Assembly: GCA_015056925.1 (NCBI GenBank)
Contig: SVFJ01000009.1
Location: 1 to 64,000 of the forward strand
Origin: Lachnospiraceae bacterium
GTDB lineage: Bacteria > Bacillota > Clostridia > Lachnospirales > Lachnospiraceae
Length of the DNA stretch: 64,000 bases
Direction of reading: 5' to 3'
Part shown: one piece after another, positions 41,023 through 50,109 of the stretch
Numbering within the stretch: position 1 is the stretch's first letter
Layout: every line of letters starts with the position of its first letter
Program-made: the position numbers and the translations under genes
The notes under the pieces: generated by a model
What the model saw: the letters and a program-made list of their open reading frames with translations, nothing else
The model's database searches: none
What the model was told of the DNA's origin: nothing

Positions 41023-41053
41023 AGAGTCTTAGGCTAAAACAACCTAAGACTCT
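41023..41053 (-). terminator. Intrinsic terminator of the Rpn-like gene
   Basis: agagtcttagg-ctaaaacaa-cctaagactct followed by TATTTTTAG on minus. Confidence 0.75.
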
Positions 41054-41065
41054 ACATCCATCTCT

Positions 41066-41881
41066 TTATTCTTCTTTTGCCTTCAACTGCGCCTCAAGCT
41101 GAGCTATCCTTCGCGCAAACTCTTCCTCTCTCTGTGAAAATTCTTCTCTCTGCAACGCAAACTCTTCCTCTCGCTTTGTAAATTCTTCTTCTCGCTGGAA
41201 AAACTCTTCCTCACGTTCCTTCAACTCCTGCTGCAGCTTCTCCGCCATCTCAGCCTTACGATAAATATCACTTGGTAACTCCAATACTGATTTCGTCACT
41301 TCGAATACCTCCTCTGCATAGTACTGCTGCGAATGAAATACTCGCTCCGCCGCAAGATTGATAAACTTCACATAATCCTTGTACTCCAGGCTTGAAATAT
41401 TCCCCGCCTCGTACTCTTCTTCTAAGATTAATATAAGTCTTTTGACATACTCTGTCAATTCGTTTTCCTGTATCGGATTCCTCTTGGAATTCACCCTCGG
41501 GCGAAAGCTCAATAGCTTAAACGGTATAAACATCGTCAGATGCTTCTCTCTGATATCCTCCAACGAATACTTCTGAATCCTGATTGTCGGCACTTCATAT
41601 CTGTGATTACTTCCATCTGGAAAAATGACATTACAAATCAGTTTGTCTGGAAGTTTATTATTACACTGGGGATATAATACTGTAGAATTCGGGAAATGCA
41701 ATGTAAACACATTCGGCGCATCCATCTGAATCCCATGGCGCAACGCTGTATGAAAATCGTACTCTATCATTCGAACCACCATGTCACTGTCATTCGTCAT
41801 CTGACACTCCAAATGGTATAAATCCTTCTCCGCCACTAGCCATATGTCCACTCGAAATGTAAAAACTCGTGATTTTGACAT
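41066..41881 (-). CDS. Rpn-family PD-(D/E)XK nuclease/transposase-like protein, probably N-terminally short
   Basis: 271 aa; FRVDIWLVAEKDLYHLECQMTNDSDMVVRMIEYDF; C-terminal REEEF heptad repeats. Confidence 0.7.
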   Translation of the reverse strand: MSKSRVFTFRVDIWLVAEKDLYHLECQMTNDSDMVVRMIEYDFHTALRHGIQMDAPNVFTLHFPNSTVLYPQCNNKLPDKLICNVIFPDGSNHRYEVPTIRIQKYSLEDIREKHLTMFIPFKLLSFRPRVNSKRNPIQENELTEYVKRLILILEEEYEAGNISSLEYKDYVKFINLAAERVFHSQQYYAEEVFEVTKSVLELPSDIYRKAEMAEKLQQELKEREEEFFQREEEFTKREEEFALQREEFSQREEEFARRIAQLEAQLKAKEE

Positions 41882-41914
41882 TTCATCCCCTCATAATAAG
41901 GGTTGATTGCTAAA

Positions 41915-42469
41915 TCACGAGTTACTTGTCTTTATTCTCCTTTTGCCTTCAACTAATCTAGTCTTCCACTTCACCAATCCATGACATATCCCAAGCGCCA
42001 CCATATATCCCACTGCATCCATCAATAAATCCTGTATCTGGAAATCTCTCCCTGGAATAAGCATCTGATGCACTTCATCAAATATACTATAAATCAAACA
42101 AACCAAAATCCCCCAGCATAACTTTCTAGATATCCGCTTTTCATCCTTCAAAACCAGAAATACTGCAATACCCAGAAGCCAATATAGGAATATATGAGCA
42201 AAATTTCTAATGCCAAGCTTCGTAACAGATAAAATTATCCCTAACAATATATACACAATATCCATCAAATGAAACTCTGGCTTCACTTCAACAGCTTCCG
42301 CCTTCTCTTCCTTCTTAATCTCGTGCTTAGCATCCTCTACATTGCTTACGACCTGCTTAGATACCTCTTTGGATACCTCTCCATCCTGATGCGAGAAGTA
42401 AAAAATCACTCCCATCACCGATAACATAAAAACAAAATATAAAAGCCTAATATTAATGAAATGTTTCAT
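41915..42469 (-). CDS. VanZ-like membrane protein, C-terminal tail overlapping an Rpn-gene scar
   Basis: 184 aa; FSHQDGEVS, IFDEVHQMLIPGRDFQIQDLLMDAVGYMVALG. Confidence 0.85.
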   Translation of the reverse strand: MKHFINIRLLYFVFMLSVMGVIFYFSHQDGEVSKEVSKQVVSNVEDAKHEIKKEEKAEAVEVKPEFHLMDIVYILLGIILSVTKLGIRNFAHIFLYWLLGIAVFLVLKDEKRISRKLCWGILVCLIYSIFDEVHQMLIPGRDFQIQDLLMDAVGYMVALGICHGLVKWKTRLVEGKRRIKTSNS

Positions 42470-42537
42470 GCTCTCTCCCTCTCTATTACTCTCCTCGAAA
42501 AATCAGTTTCATAAAACAAAAAATTTATCCAAAAGCA

Positions 42538-42561
42538 GCCGGAATATTTATAACTTCCGGC
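42538..42561 (-). terminator. Terminator-like hairpin after the nucleotidyltransferase-family gene
   Basis: gccggaa...ttccggc inverted repeat. Confidence 0.5.
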
Positions 42562-42578
42562 CACATAAGATTTCTTAA

Positions 42579-43748
42579 CTATTTAAAATTCAAATCCATC
42601 TTCTCATATATCTTTTTATACACATGAATTTCTTCAACACTGATATCCTTTATCATATCCTGTTTATCTTCGCCGGTCTTTAATACCAAACCTTTGAATC
42701 CCCTAATCATCCATGCGGCCAAAAGTAGATATGGTCTTTTTTTCAACCATGTATATCTTTTTTCCATATATGAAATAGGTGGAAACCAAAACCAATGTTT
42801 TAGCATCTTTTGATTTACTTCTTCCTCTGAGATACTCTCTTGCGCAAATTTATGCCAAATATCATTTTGACCTTTTCCATAAATCCCTGCATTCAACATA
42901 TATTCGAAAAGGTCATCATAAAATCCACTAGACTCTTCTCCCTCTAACCAAATCTTAGACAATTTCTCCATATGTTTTGCAAACGTTAATATTCCACAAT
43001 CTATCAACTCACGCTCTATTATCTCACGATTCATTTCCTCTTGGAACTTCTGATTGTATACATAAATATCAACTAAATTGCGAATACCGCATCCTTTCAT
43101 AGCAAAATGCTTTGCCATATGAGCCATCATATATACATAAAACTCTTCTTTTGAAAAATCATATGTATATTGACACCCTTCTTTTAAAACTCTTTTCGAT
43201 AAATCTTTAAAATACTCATACTGCGCAACATCTACTGTCTTATCATATAGTGCTCTATGTAACTCTACACACATATATGGTCTCTTCATGTATACATCAT
43301 GTAATTCTATTGTTTCTTCTTTCTGCAAAGAATAACCTCTTTGACATAGTACATTTGCTGCTCTAACCATATCCTCTTCGTGCACCAACATATCTATGTC
43401 ACTCATCTCGCGCATCTCTGGTGCCGGATAAATAAACTTCATCACTGCACCCTTTAATACCTGATTGGTAATTGCCTGTTCTTCAAATATTCTTTCCAAT
43501 TCCTTTAGTTCGTTAACCTGCATTAAAGTTTTCGATACACTGTTAAGCACGAGTTGCTTAAGTACAGGAATGTACTTCTCTTCTATTTTTGTTTTTAACA
43601 ATGCCCCCAACAACATATAATTCATGTGATTCCTGCGTGATACACTTATAATATCTTCAACAGAAATATCATCTGGTATTTCTGCAACCAACTCATTATG
43701 CAATTGCGCTTTTACAAGCTTTGCCAGATAATCAGCCAACTTTGTCAT
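42579..43748 (-). CDS. Nucleotidyltransferase-family protein (NTP_transf_5-like)
   Basis: 389 aa; LKGAVMKFIYPAPEMREMSDIDMLVHEEDMVRA. Confidence 0.8.
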   Translation of the reverse strand: MTKLADYLAKLVKAQLHNELVAEIPDDISVEDIISVSRRNHMNYMLLGALLKTKIEEKYIPVLKQLVLNSVSKTLMQVNELKELERIFEEQAITNQVLKGAVMKFIYPAPEMREMSDIDMLVHEEDMVRAANVLCQRGYSLQKEETIELHDVYMKRPYMCVELHRALYDKTVDVAQYEYFKDLSKRVLKEGCQYTYDFSKEEFYVYMMAHMAKHFAMKGCGIRNLVDIYVYNQKFQEEMNREIIERELIDCGILTFAKHMEKLSKIWLEGEESSGFYDDLFEYMLNAGIYGKGQNDIWHKFAQESISEEEVNQKMLKHWFWFPPISYMEKRYTWLKKRPYLLLAAWMIRGFKGLVLKTGEDKQDMIKDISVEEIHVYKKIYEKMDLNFK

Positions 43749-43791
43749 CTATTCTCTCTCCCTTATACTCTTGCATAAAAACATTGCACTC

Positions 43792-43926
43792 TCAAATGAT
43801 TTTCATTCTTTTGTTCTTTCTTTTCAGCACAATACCAAAAATAATTCCTCCTACTACGCCTCCCAAAGTATTAAAAAAAAATCCAACAACTGAAAATCTC
43901 TTAATTTCAAGAATAATTGTGAAAAT
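43792..43926 (-). pseudogene. Possible C-terminal remnant of a third VanZ-like gene
   Basis: Hand-translated IFTIILEIKRFSVVGFFFNTLGGVVGGIIFGIVLKRKNKRMKII* with an upstream in-frame stop; NTLGGVVG resembles the VanZ C-terminal block. Confidence 0.35.
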
Positions 43927-44049
43927 TCAATACATATAGAACAGTTCAAAGCACATTTAACTGATACCTTTACTATATCCAAACACTGAAGTTTATGAGA
44001 TTCGTAAATCTAATTACTAAAATTCATAAAATCAACCACGTATAGGGAA

Positions 44050-44208
44050 CTATAAAATATAATTCTCTATTCCCTCTGCATTAATCTCTCCTGTTTGGGT
44101 AATTACCCAGCAATTTCCTATTGGATTAGAAAGTGCAATTGCATAGAACGGTCCACATAATATCGTTATATACAATATCATAAAGAAACAAAAATCCATT
44201 CTTTGCAT
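44050..44208 (-). CDS. Possible 52-aa small protein or gene fragment
   Basis: Hand translation: MQRMDFCFFMILYITILCGPFYAIALSNPIGNCWVITQTGEINAEGIENYIL*. Confidence 0.3.
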   Translation of the reverse strand: MQRMDFCFFMILYITILCGPFYAIALSNPIGNCWVITQTGEINAEGIENYIL

Positions 44209-44220
44209 TCCTTCTATACA

Positions 44221-44508
44221 TTAAAAATACCCTTTTTCCAACTGATCCTTCTTAAAAGCACATACTGTAAGACATTTATAGCATCGAATACACTGACTAG
44301 CATCTACTACCGGATATAAAAAACCTTCTTCATCTGGCTCCATTGAAATCGCCCCAACTGGACATACTGCATAACACGCAGAACAACCACAACAATTCTC
44401 TCGTTTTTCATAAATCTCTGGCAATTTCTTTTCTACAACTCTATCATTTTTCGGTTTAATGTCCTCATTTTTATATCTTGTGGATTCATGTAATATATTT
44501 TTATCCAT
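44221..44508 (-). CDS. Small 4Fe-4S ferredoxin-domain protein
   Basis: 95 aa; two clusters CCGCSACYAVCPVGAI and CIRCYKCLTVC; resembles the N-terminal Fd domain of F420-hydrogenase-beta-type proteins. Confidence 0.85.
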   Translation of the reverse strand: MDKNILHESTRYKNEDIKPKNDRVVEKKLPEIYEKRENCCGCSACYAVCPVGAISMEPDEEGFLYPVVDASQCIRCYKCLTVCAFKKDQLEKGYF

Positions 44509-44529
44509 CTTATCTTTACCCTCTTAAAA

Positions 44530-45513
44530 CTAAATTTTCAGTATTTTTTTTACATACTTCGTCATATGTGTAACTCCAAGAACACGTTTCACATACGAAA
44601 TAGCCTTTCCTTTTAATGTATTATCTCCATACTTTTGGGAAACAAACTCAAATCCTTCTTCAAAAAAATCAATCCAAAATTGTTCTCTATTCGATGGTCT
44701 AAAACTTGGCTTAACCAAATTAGGTTGCATAAACTGTTTTATATCAACTTCTCTTACTTCAAGTTCATCCTTTACTGCATCAAATATTGTTTTCCCCTTC
44801 TCGGTATTCAAAATCACTAATGAACAACCTCTGTCATCATTAAAATCTGCATTCTGCGCATCTATTCCCCATGCGTCAGCTATAGTAATATCCGACTTTC
44901 TTTCAATATTTGAATACGGACATTGATAGCAAGATGGTCGTAATGAATAATGTTTATAAAATATAGCTCTATAATAATCTGCAACCCTTCTTTTACCATT
45001 TATAACAACTGTTTCGAAATGAGACATCCATCCGTATCGTTTATCTCTAAAATTAACACTTTCTACTTTCCCTTTGTACTTACTTTCCATCCAATCTAGG
45101 AAACTACCCCAAACCTTCGGACTCGGTACACCATGACATACAATATCGATTGTAAACAATCTGTCATTATATTCATTGTTTAAACTGGCTTTTAATCCTG
45201 CAATTTGACATCCCGTTCCCGAAAAAAGAACTATATCCTGTTTTTCTAAATCCGCTTTCACCTGAGTAAAGCATTCTCTCATATCACTTTGTACATATTT
45301 GCTACCTAAAAAAGCATCACGTTCTAACTTTGTTGTAGCCCTTCTATGCTCAGCAAAATGGTTCTCATTTACTGCACAACCATACACAATTCCTTTATCA
45401 GCAAGAATCTTGTCCGAAACAGCTGTGAAGATTCCACCACTTCTACTCTTTCTTCTTATGCTTATATCTTTATGTTTTACTATATAAGCTACCTGTACCA
45501 TAAATTCCTCCAC
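44530..45513 (-). CDS. Coenzyme F420 hydrogenase/dehydrogenase beta-subunit-like protein lacking the Fd domain
   Basis: 327 aa; KSRSGGIFTAVSDKIL, LFSGTGCQIAGLKASL, RPSCYQCPYSNIERKSDITIADAWGI. Confidence 0.85.
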   Translation of the reverse strand: MEEFMVQVAYIVKHKDISIRRKSRSGGIFTAVSDKILADKGIVYGCAVNENHFAEHRRATTKLERDAFLGSKYVQSDMRECFTQVKADLEKQDIVLFSGTGCQIAGLKASLNNEYNDRLFTIDIVCHGVPSPKVWGSFLDWMESKYKGKVESVNFRDKRYGWMSHFETVVINGKRRVADYYRAIFYKHYSLRPSCYQCPYSNIERKSDITIADAWGIDAQNADFNDDRGCSLVILNTEKGKTIFDAVKDELEVREVDIKQFMQPNLVKPSFRPSNREQFWIDFFEEGFEFVSQKYGDNTLKGKAISYVKRVLGVTHMTKYVKKILKI

Positions 45514-45516
45514 TCA

Positions 45517-46458
45517 TCACATTGGTAATAAACTCTTTACAACCTTCTTTATTTTACTTTTTATTCGACTCTTCATCGGAATACTGCCATACTTCTTCAT
45601 AATATATTTTATACCAAACTGTTGATACTCGTTCCAAAAACGTTCTCTTGTTACAGGACGTTCTGTTGGTTTAATTAGATTAGGTTGTAAGCAATCTTCT
45701 ACGTTGCTCTCTCTCCACTCAAGTTCAGCTGTAATTTTATTCCAAACATCAACTCCTGCCTCTGTATGAATCAAAACTAAAGAGTTACCATCAAAAGAAT
45801 AAAAATCTGGCATTACCTTATCTATTCCCCAATAATCTCCTATTGTTATATCACTTTGTCTTTCTACTGTTGCATATGGACACTGATAGCATGACGGACG
45901 CAATGCACTATGATTATAAAAAATCTTAATATAATCGTTCAAAAAAATTTCTTTCTCACCTTTTCTAACAAATGCCGTTGGTCTAATCCACCCATTTCTT
46001 TTATCTTTAAATGTAAGATAATCAAATTTCCCTAATGTATCTGCATAATTTTTCCAAAAACCTGGCGATACTGCTCCATGACATATAATATCTACAATAA
46101 TAACTCGTTCTCTAAAATTATTTAATTCTGAAAACTTTCTAAATCCTGCTGCCTGACATCCCATTCCTACAAAAAGCAGTTTTTTTTGTGGATTATTCTT
46201 TAACCACTCAATTGCTTTTATATATACATTACCTGAATCACTTTGCATATATTTAGAACCAATTGCCTTATCTTGCTCATCTGCTGTCGTCACAAGCGAA
46301 AATTCTGTTTTTTGCAATTCATAATTATAACGTGAACAAACTACCGCCCATTCTTGTTTTAAAAAGAAATCAGAAATCGCTCTAAACATACCTCCTGAGG
46401 AACTTTTCATCAGTTTTTCTTTATCTTTTAGCCTAGCCGCATAAACAACTGTATCCAT
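45517..46458 (-). CDS. Coenzyme F420 hydrogenase/dehydrogenase beta-subunit-like protein lacking the Fd domain (paralogue)
   Basis: 313 aa; KSSSGGMFRAISDFFL, VGMGCQAAGFRKFSE, RPSCYQCPYATVERQSDITIGDYWGI. Confidence 0.85.
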   Translation of the reverse strand: MDTVVYAARLKDKEKLMKSSSGGMFRAISDFFLKQEWAVVCSRYNYELQKTEFSLVTTADEQDKAIGSKYMQSDSGNVYIKAIEWLKNNPQKKLLFVGMGCQAAGFRKFSELNNFRERVIIVDIICHGAVSPGFWKNYADTLGKFDYLTFKDKRNGWIRPTAFVRKGEKEIFLNDYIKIFYNHSALRPSCYQCPYATVERQSDITIGDYWGIDKVMPDFYSFDGNSLVLIHTEAGVDVWNKITAELEWRESNVEDCLQPNLIKPTERPVTRERFWNEYQQFGIKYIMKKYGSIPMKSRIKSKIKKVVKSLLPM

Positions 46459-46463
46459 CTATC

Positions 46464-47876
46464 TTACCTTTTCTTTTTCAATTTACCAACAACCATTTCC
46501 CAACTTGACAACAGGAATTCCTTATTTGTCAACATAGCAAAAACAACAACCATAATTAATGTCAAAACATTTGTAAATAACTGATTATAGTAATATGAAC
46601 AGATTGTAATTGCTCCAACAATTACTGTAATAACAAGTGTCTTTCTGTCCAAAACGACATTAACATACTTTTTTATATCGTAATAACGATATATTGCCAT
46701 TGTTGCATATGCTGCTAAAGTTGAAAAAGAAGCTGCATATAAACCAAAATAATTTACAAACAACAAATTTACAACAATATTTATAATAGCTGCCCAAAAA
46801 GAGGTTTTTGCAATCTCTGTAGACTTCTTCAATGCAACATAAATTACACTATACAATCCAACTACAACCTGAAACAATACTGCTACCATAAGTATCGGTA
46901 TTTGATAATACGCATCATTATACTTTTCATTAATCATTATCGGAAATACAAATGGCATACATGCTATAATTCCTATGCCTATCGCTGCAAATAGTCGAAA
47001 CATCGTATTTATTGTCTTTGTCAAATAATCATCTCTATCTTCATCATTCATATGCAATGACACTGACTCTGTCCATGACATATTAAAGATGTTATAGAAA
47101 ACAATGAATAACGTAGAAAATTTGTTCGCCATCGAATAAATACCATTCGCTGCGACACCTACAACATATGAAATAATAGTTCTATCTGATACACCTACTA
47201 CCCACCATGATAATTGATTGGGAATCAATGGCAACGAATACCTGCTAACTTCTTTAAATAAACTCTTATCATATTTACTTATCTTGAAAAAAGACCATAC
47301 CTTCTGCGATAAAATAAGATATACTATTGTAATACACTTTCCAACAATGTTGGCTACAAACATTCCATATGCGCCCCAACGGAATACTGCTATAAACAAA
47401 ATATTAGCAAGTACTGTTGAAATTGCTGAAATAAAACTTGCTACCGCATACACTGTATTATTTCCTAATCCTCTAGGCAATTGCATCAGTGTATTCATAA
47501 AGATATTCAATAATACATTGATTAACAAGAACAATTTATATTCAGACGGAATAAAACTCTGCACTGCAAAATAACATACGCAAAACAAGAGCGCCTGCCA
47601 AAAATGACTAACAAACACTGTTGTAAATAATGCTGTCTGCTTCTCTTTATTTTCTCTACAATCCAGCATAAAACGGAAAAACCCGTTTTCAAACTGCCAA
47701 TTAAACAACGGTACAAGAAGTGAAATATATGTACTAAACAAATCCACAATACCATATTCTTCTGGCAACAATAATGCCGTATATAACGGCAATAATAAGT
47801 AACTGACAAACTGAGTACATATTTTACCTACTGTCAATATGACGGTATTTACTGCCAAATCTTTCTCTCTACTCAT
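46464..47876 (-). CDS. Wzx-like polysaccharide flippase
   Basis: 470 aa, many TMs; LPLYTALLLPEEYGIVDLF. Confidence 0.9.
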   Translation of the reverse strand: MSREKDLAVNTVILTVGKICTQFVSYLLLPLYTALLLPEEYGIVDLFSTYISLLVPLFNWQFENGFFRFMLDCRENKEKQTALFTTVFVSHFWQALLFCVCYFAVQSFIPSEYKLFLLINVLLNIFMNTLMQLPRGLGNNTVYAVASFISAISTVLANILFIAVFRWGAYGMFVANIVGKCITIVYLILSQKVWSFFKISKYDKSLFKEVSRYSLPLIPNQLSWWVVGVSDRTIISYVVGVAANGIYSMANKFSTLFIVFYNIFNMSWTESVSLHMNDEDRDDYLTKTINTMFRLFAAIGIGIIACMPFVFPIMINEKYNDAYYQIPILMVAVLFQVVVGLYSVIYVALKKSTEIAKTSFWAAIINIVVNLLFVNYFGLYAASFSTLAAYATMAIYRYYDIKKYVNVVLDRKTLVITVIVGAITICSYYYNQLFTNVLTLIMVVVFAMLTNKEFLLSSWEMVVGKLKKKR

Positions 47877-47943
47877 TCGTTATATTATCTCCTTCACATT
47901 TCCCCCACATATCATAGTGTAGGTTTCTCTAAATAACATCCCC

Positions 47944-49017
47944 TCAGATTATATAACTATTTTTATAATGAATCATTCTGGTAATATACTCTTTCGACTC
48001 GTTAATATAGTTCTCCAGTTCCGCCTTATACTCACATTCCATTAATGTCGGAAATTCATCTGGAACACTACCTCCAATAGCATTTTTCTCCAATCCCATT
48101 CTAGATAACAAATCATTTACTCTTGCACCAGTACTAGAATGTGGAACCACACAGAAATTTCTACCAAATATAAGTGAAAAAACCACTGCATGGAAAGAAG
48201 TTCCAATCACATAATCGGCATTTCTAATATAAGACAAAAATTCTGCAGGACCAATATCTTTACGTACATCTGCCTTAACTCCCGGTATCGCATACGGCGT
48301 AATCACTCGAACAGATGGATTCTTTTTCTTATAAGCTTTTACTAACTCAATTACTTTTTGTGAAACCTGCGTTGTATAAATAAATATGTAATTACTTTCT
48401 TGAATATCCGGATTTGAAACACTCTCCCATTCTTGTCTATCTAGCAAGAATGTTGGATCACAAACCACCTGAATTTCTTCGCCAATCAGACGTTTTACAA
48501 TATTTCCACCACTCTTTTCTCTTACTGATTTCATATCGTATCTTTTTAACAGTTCAGCCACTTCTTTTTCAAATTGTTGTGGAATATTCTCTTGTCCAAA
48601 ACTAGGTCCATAAGAAAGTAATACTTTACTCTCCTCAGCAAATTTCAAATAAAAGTCATAACATATTTCCGTTTCACAGTTCCAAAGCTGGTCACTACCT
48701 GTAATAAAAGCATCATACTGTCGGTTTAGTGCCTGTAATTCGTCCTCTGTACTTACAACACTAGAATCTAACTTCAAACATTTTGTTCTAAAGTTCTTAT
48801 ATCGTTCTATTCTCATCTTATTCTGCTTATACATAAGTAATGAGAAAATAATATCTTTAATCTGCTTACGTGGTTTGAATAAACGTTCATCGAAATTACG
48901 ATAATTCAACAAATCACAATCTACACCTTGCTTCTGTAAATAATGATATAATGCATAGGATTGAAGGATCCCTCCCCAATTCTGTGCGGAAGTATATGTT
49001 ATTATTCCATATTTCAT
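47944..49017 (-). CDS. Polysaccharide pyruvyl transferase family protein
   Basis: 357 aa; MKYGIITYTSAQNWGGILQSYAL, FITGSDQLWN, GTSFHAVVFSLIFGRNF. Confidence 0.9.
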   Translation of the reverse strand: MKYGIITYTSAQNWGGILQSYALYHYLQKQGVDCDLLNYRNFDERLFKPRKQIKDIIFSLLMYKQNKMRIERYKNFRTKCLKLDSSVVSTEDELQALNRQYDAFITGSDQLWNCETEICYDFYLKFAEESKVLLSYGPSFGQENIPQQFEKEVAELLKRYDMKSVREKSGGNIVKRLIGEEIQVVCDPTFLLDRQEWESVSNPDIQESNYIFIYTTQVSQKVIELVKAYKKKNPSVRVITPYAIPGVKADVRKDIGPAEFLSYIRNADYVIGTSFHAVVFSLIFGRNFCVVPHSSTGARVNDLLSRMGLEKNAIGGSVPDEFPTLMECEYKAELENYINESKEYITRMIHYKNSYII

Positions 49018-49032
49018 TATAAATTCTCCAAT

Positions 49033-50091
49033 CTACTTTCTAGTATCCTTTAATGAAAATACAAAATATAATGGCATAACCATTTTGTATTTCATACATA
49101 AGGAAACTATAAACAACTTCTTATTCAACTTATTTATAGGATATTCACAAAGCACGCTATGTAACTGCTGATTCGCTACAATATTTTTCATATTCTTCAT
49201 ACGTTTCATCATGCTTTCTGATTTGTTATCTCTTACTTCAGCTTCTAAACAATTTCTAGCTCTACCAATAAAACTTCTTTGCGCTCTAGTTATAGCTTCT
49301 AATCCTAATTTATTCTGATTAATTCTTTCTTTAATACCGCTAAAAAGATAGCATTCTCTTTCAAACCTATCCGCACGATACTTTCTAGTAAGTGAATTTT
49401 CATTACATCTGTAATAATACATAGGTTCTGCCACTGTGCTAATCTTATTTATATATGAAAATGTCTCTAAGTGAAAAATTATATCTTCCGATATAAACTC
49501 TCTTTCTGATTTAAAAGATAACATATTGTCTATTAATAATGCTCTACGATATAAACATCTCCACACACTCATATTCAAATCTACATCTAATTGTGCTGAA
49601 GCAGGAGTACCTATGAGTTGAAGTAATACCTCATTAGTAACATTCTCTTTACCTTCTATTACCATATCTTTTTGGAAAAGCTTTTGCACCTTCATTTCTC
49701 TACTAGGCAACGTTTGACTTGGCATTGAACGGAAAAAACTACACATTACAACATCTGAGTTATTCTGCTCTGCACTATCTACCATTTTTTGCAACATATT
49801 AGGCGCAATCCAATCATCTCCATCAATGAAAATGACATACTTACCCTTTGCTTCTTCAAGTCCTGCATTTCTAGCACTTGATAAACCTCCATTTTTCTTA
49901 TGTATTGCTCTAACATTTGAATGCTTATCACAGTAACTATCAATCAACTTAGCAGAACCATCGGTCGCTCCATCATCAACTAAAATTATTTCAACCTCTT
50001 TCAACGACTGGTCAAGCAATGAATCTACGCATTCACCCAAATAGTTCTCAATATTATATACACTCACAACAGCTGACACTAAACATTCCAT
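49033..50091 (-). CDS. GT2-family glycosyltransferase
   Basis: 352 aa; VSVYNIENYLGECVDSLLDQSLKEVEIILVDDGATDGS, FIDGDDW. Confidence 0.93.
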   Translation of the reverse strand: MECLVSAVVSVYNIENYLGECVDSLLDQSLKEVEIILVDDGATDGSAKLIDSYCDKHSNVRAIHKKNGGLSSARNAGLEEAKGKYVIFIDGDDWIAPNMLQKMVDSAEQNNSDVVMCSFFRSMPSQTLPSREMKVQKLFQKDMVIEGKENVTNEVLLQLIGTPASAQLDVDLNMSVWRCLYRRALLIDNMLSFKSEREFISEDIIFHLETFSYINKISTVAEPMYYYRCNENSLTRKYRADRFERECYLFSGIKERINQNKLGLEAITRAQRSFIGRARNCLEAEVRDNKSESMMKRMKNMKNIVANQQLHSVLCEYPINKLNKKLFIVSLCMKYKMVMPLYFVFSLKDTRK

Positions 50092-50109
50092 ATCAAATCC
50101 ACCTTTATA

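Noticed and set aside
41111-41215. Short regular repeats considered as a CRISPR array
   Set aside because: The 21-bp periodicity is in frame with REEEF heptads inside a CDS and has no spacers.
41066-41881. Calling the Rpn-like gene a complete insertion sequence
   Set aside because: No second transposase domain and no clear paired terminal repeats with target duplication; only a scar and one inverted repeat were seen, reported separately.
43721-43939. 72-aa plus-strand ORF in the degenerate interval
   Set aside because: No SD or family signal; the minus-strand VanZ-like reading explains the sequence better.
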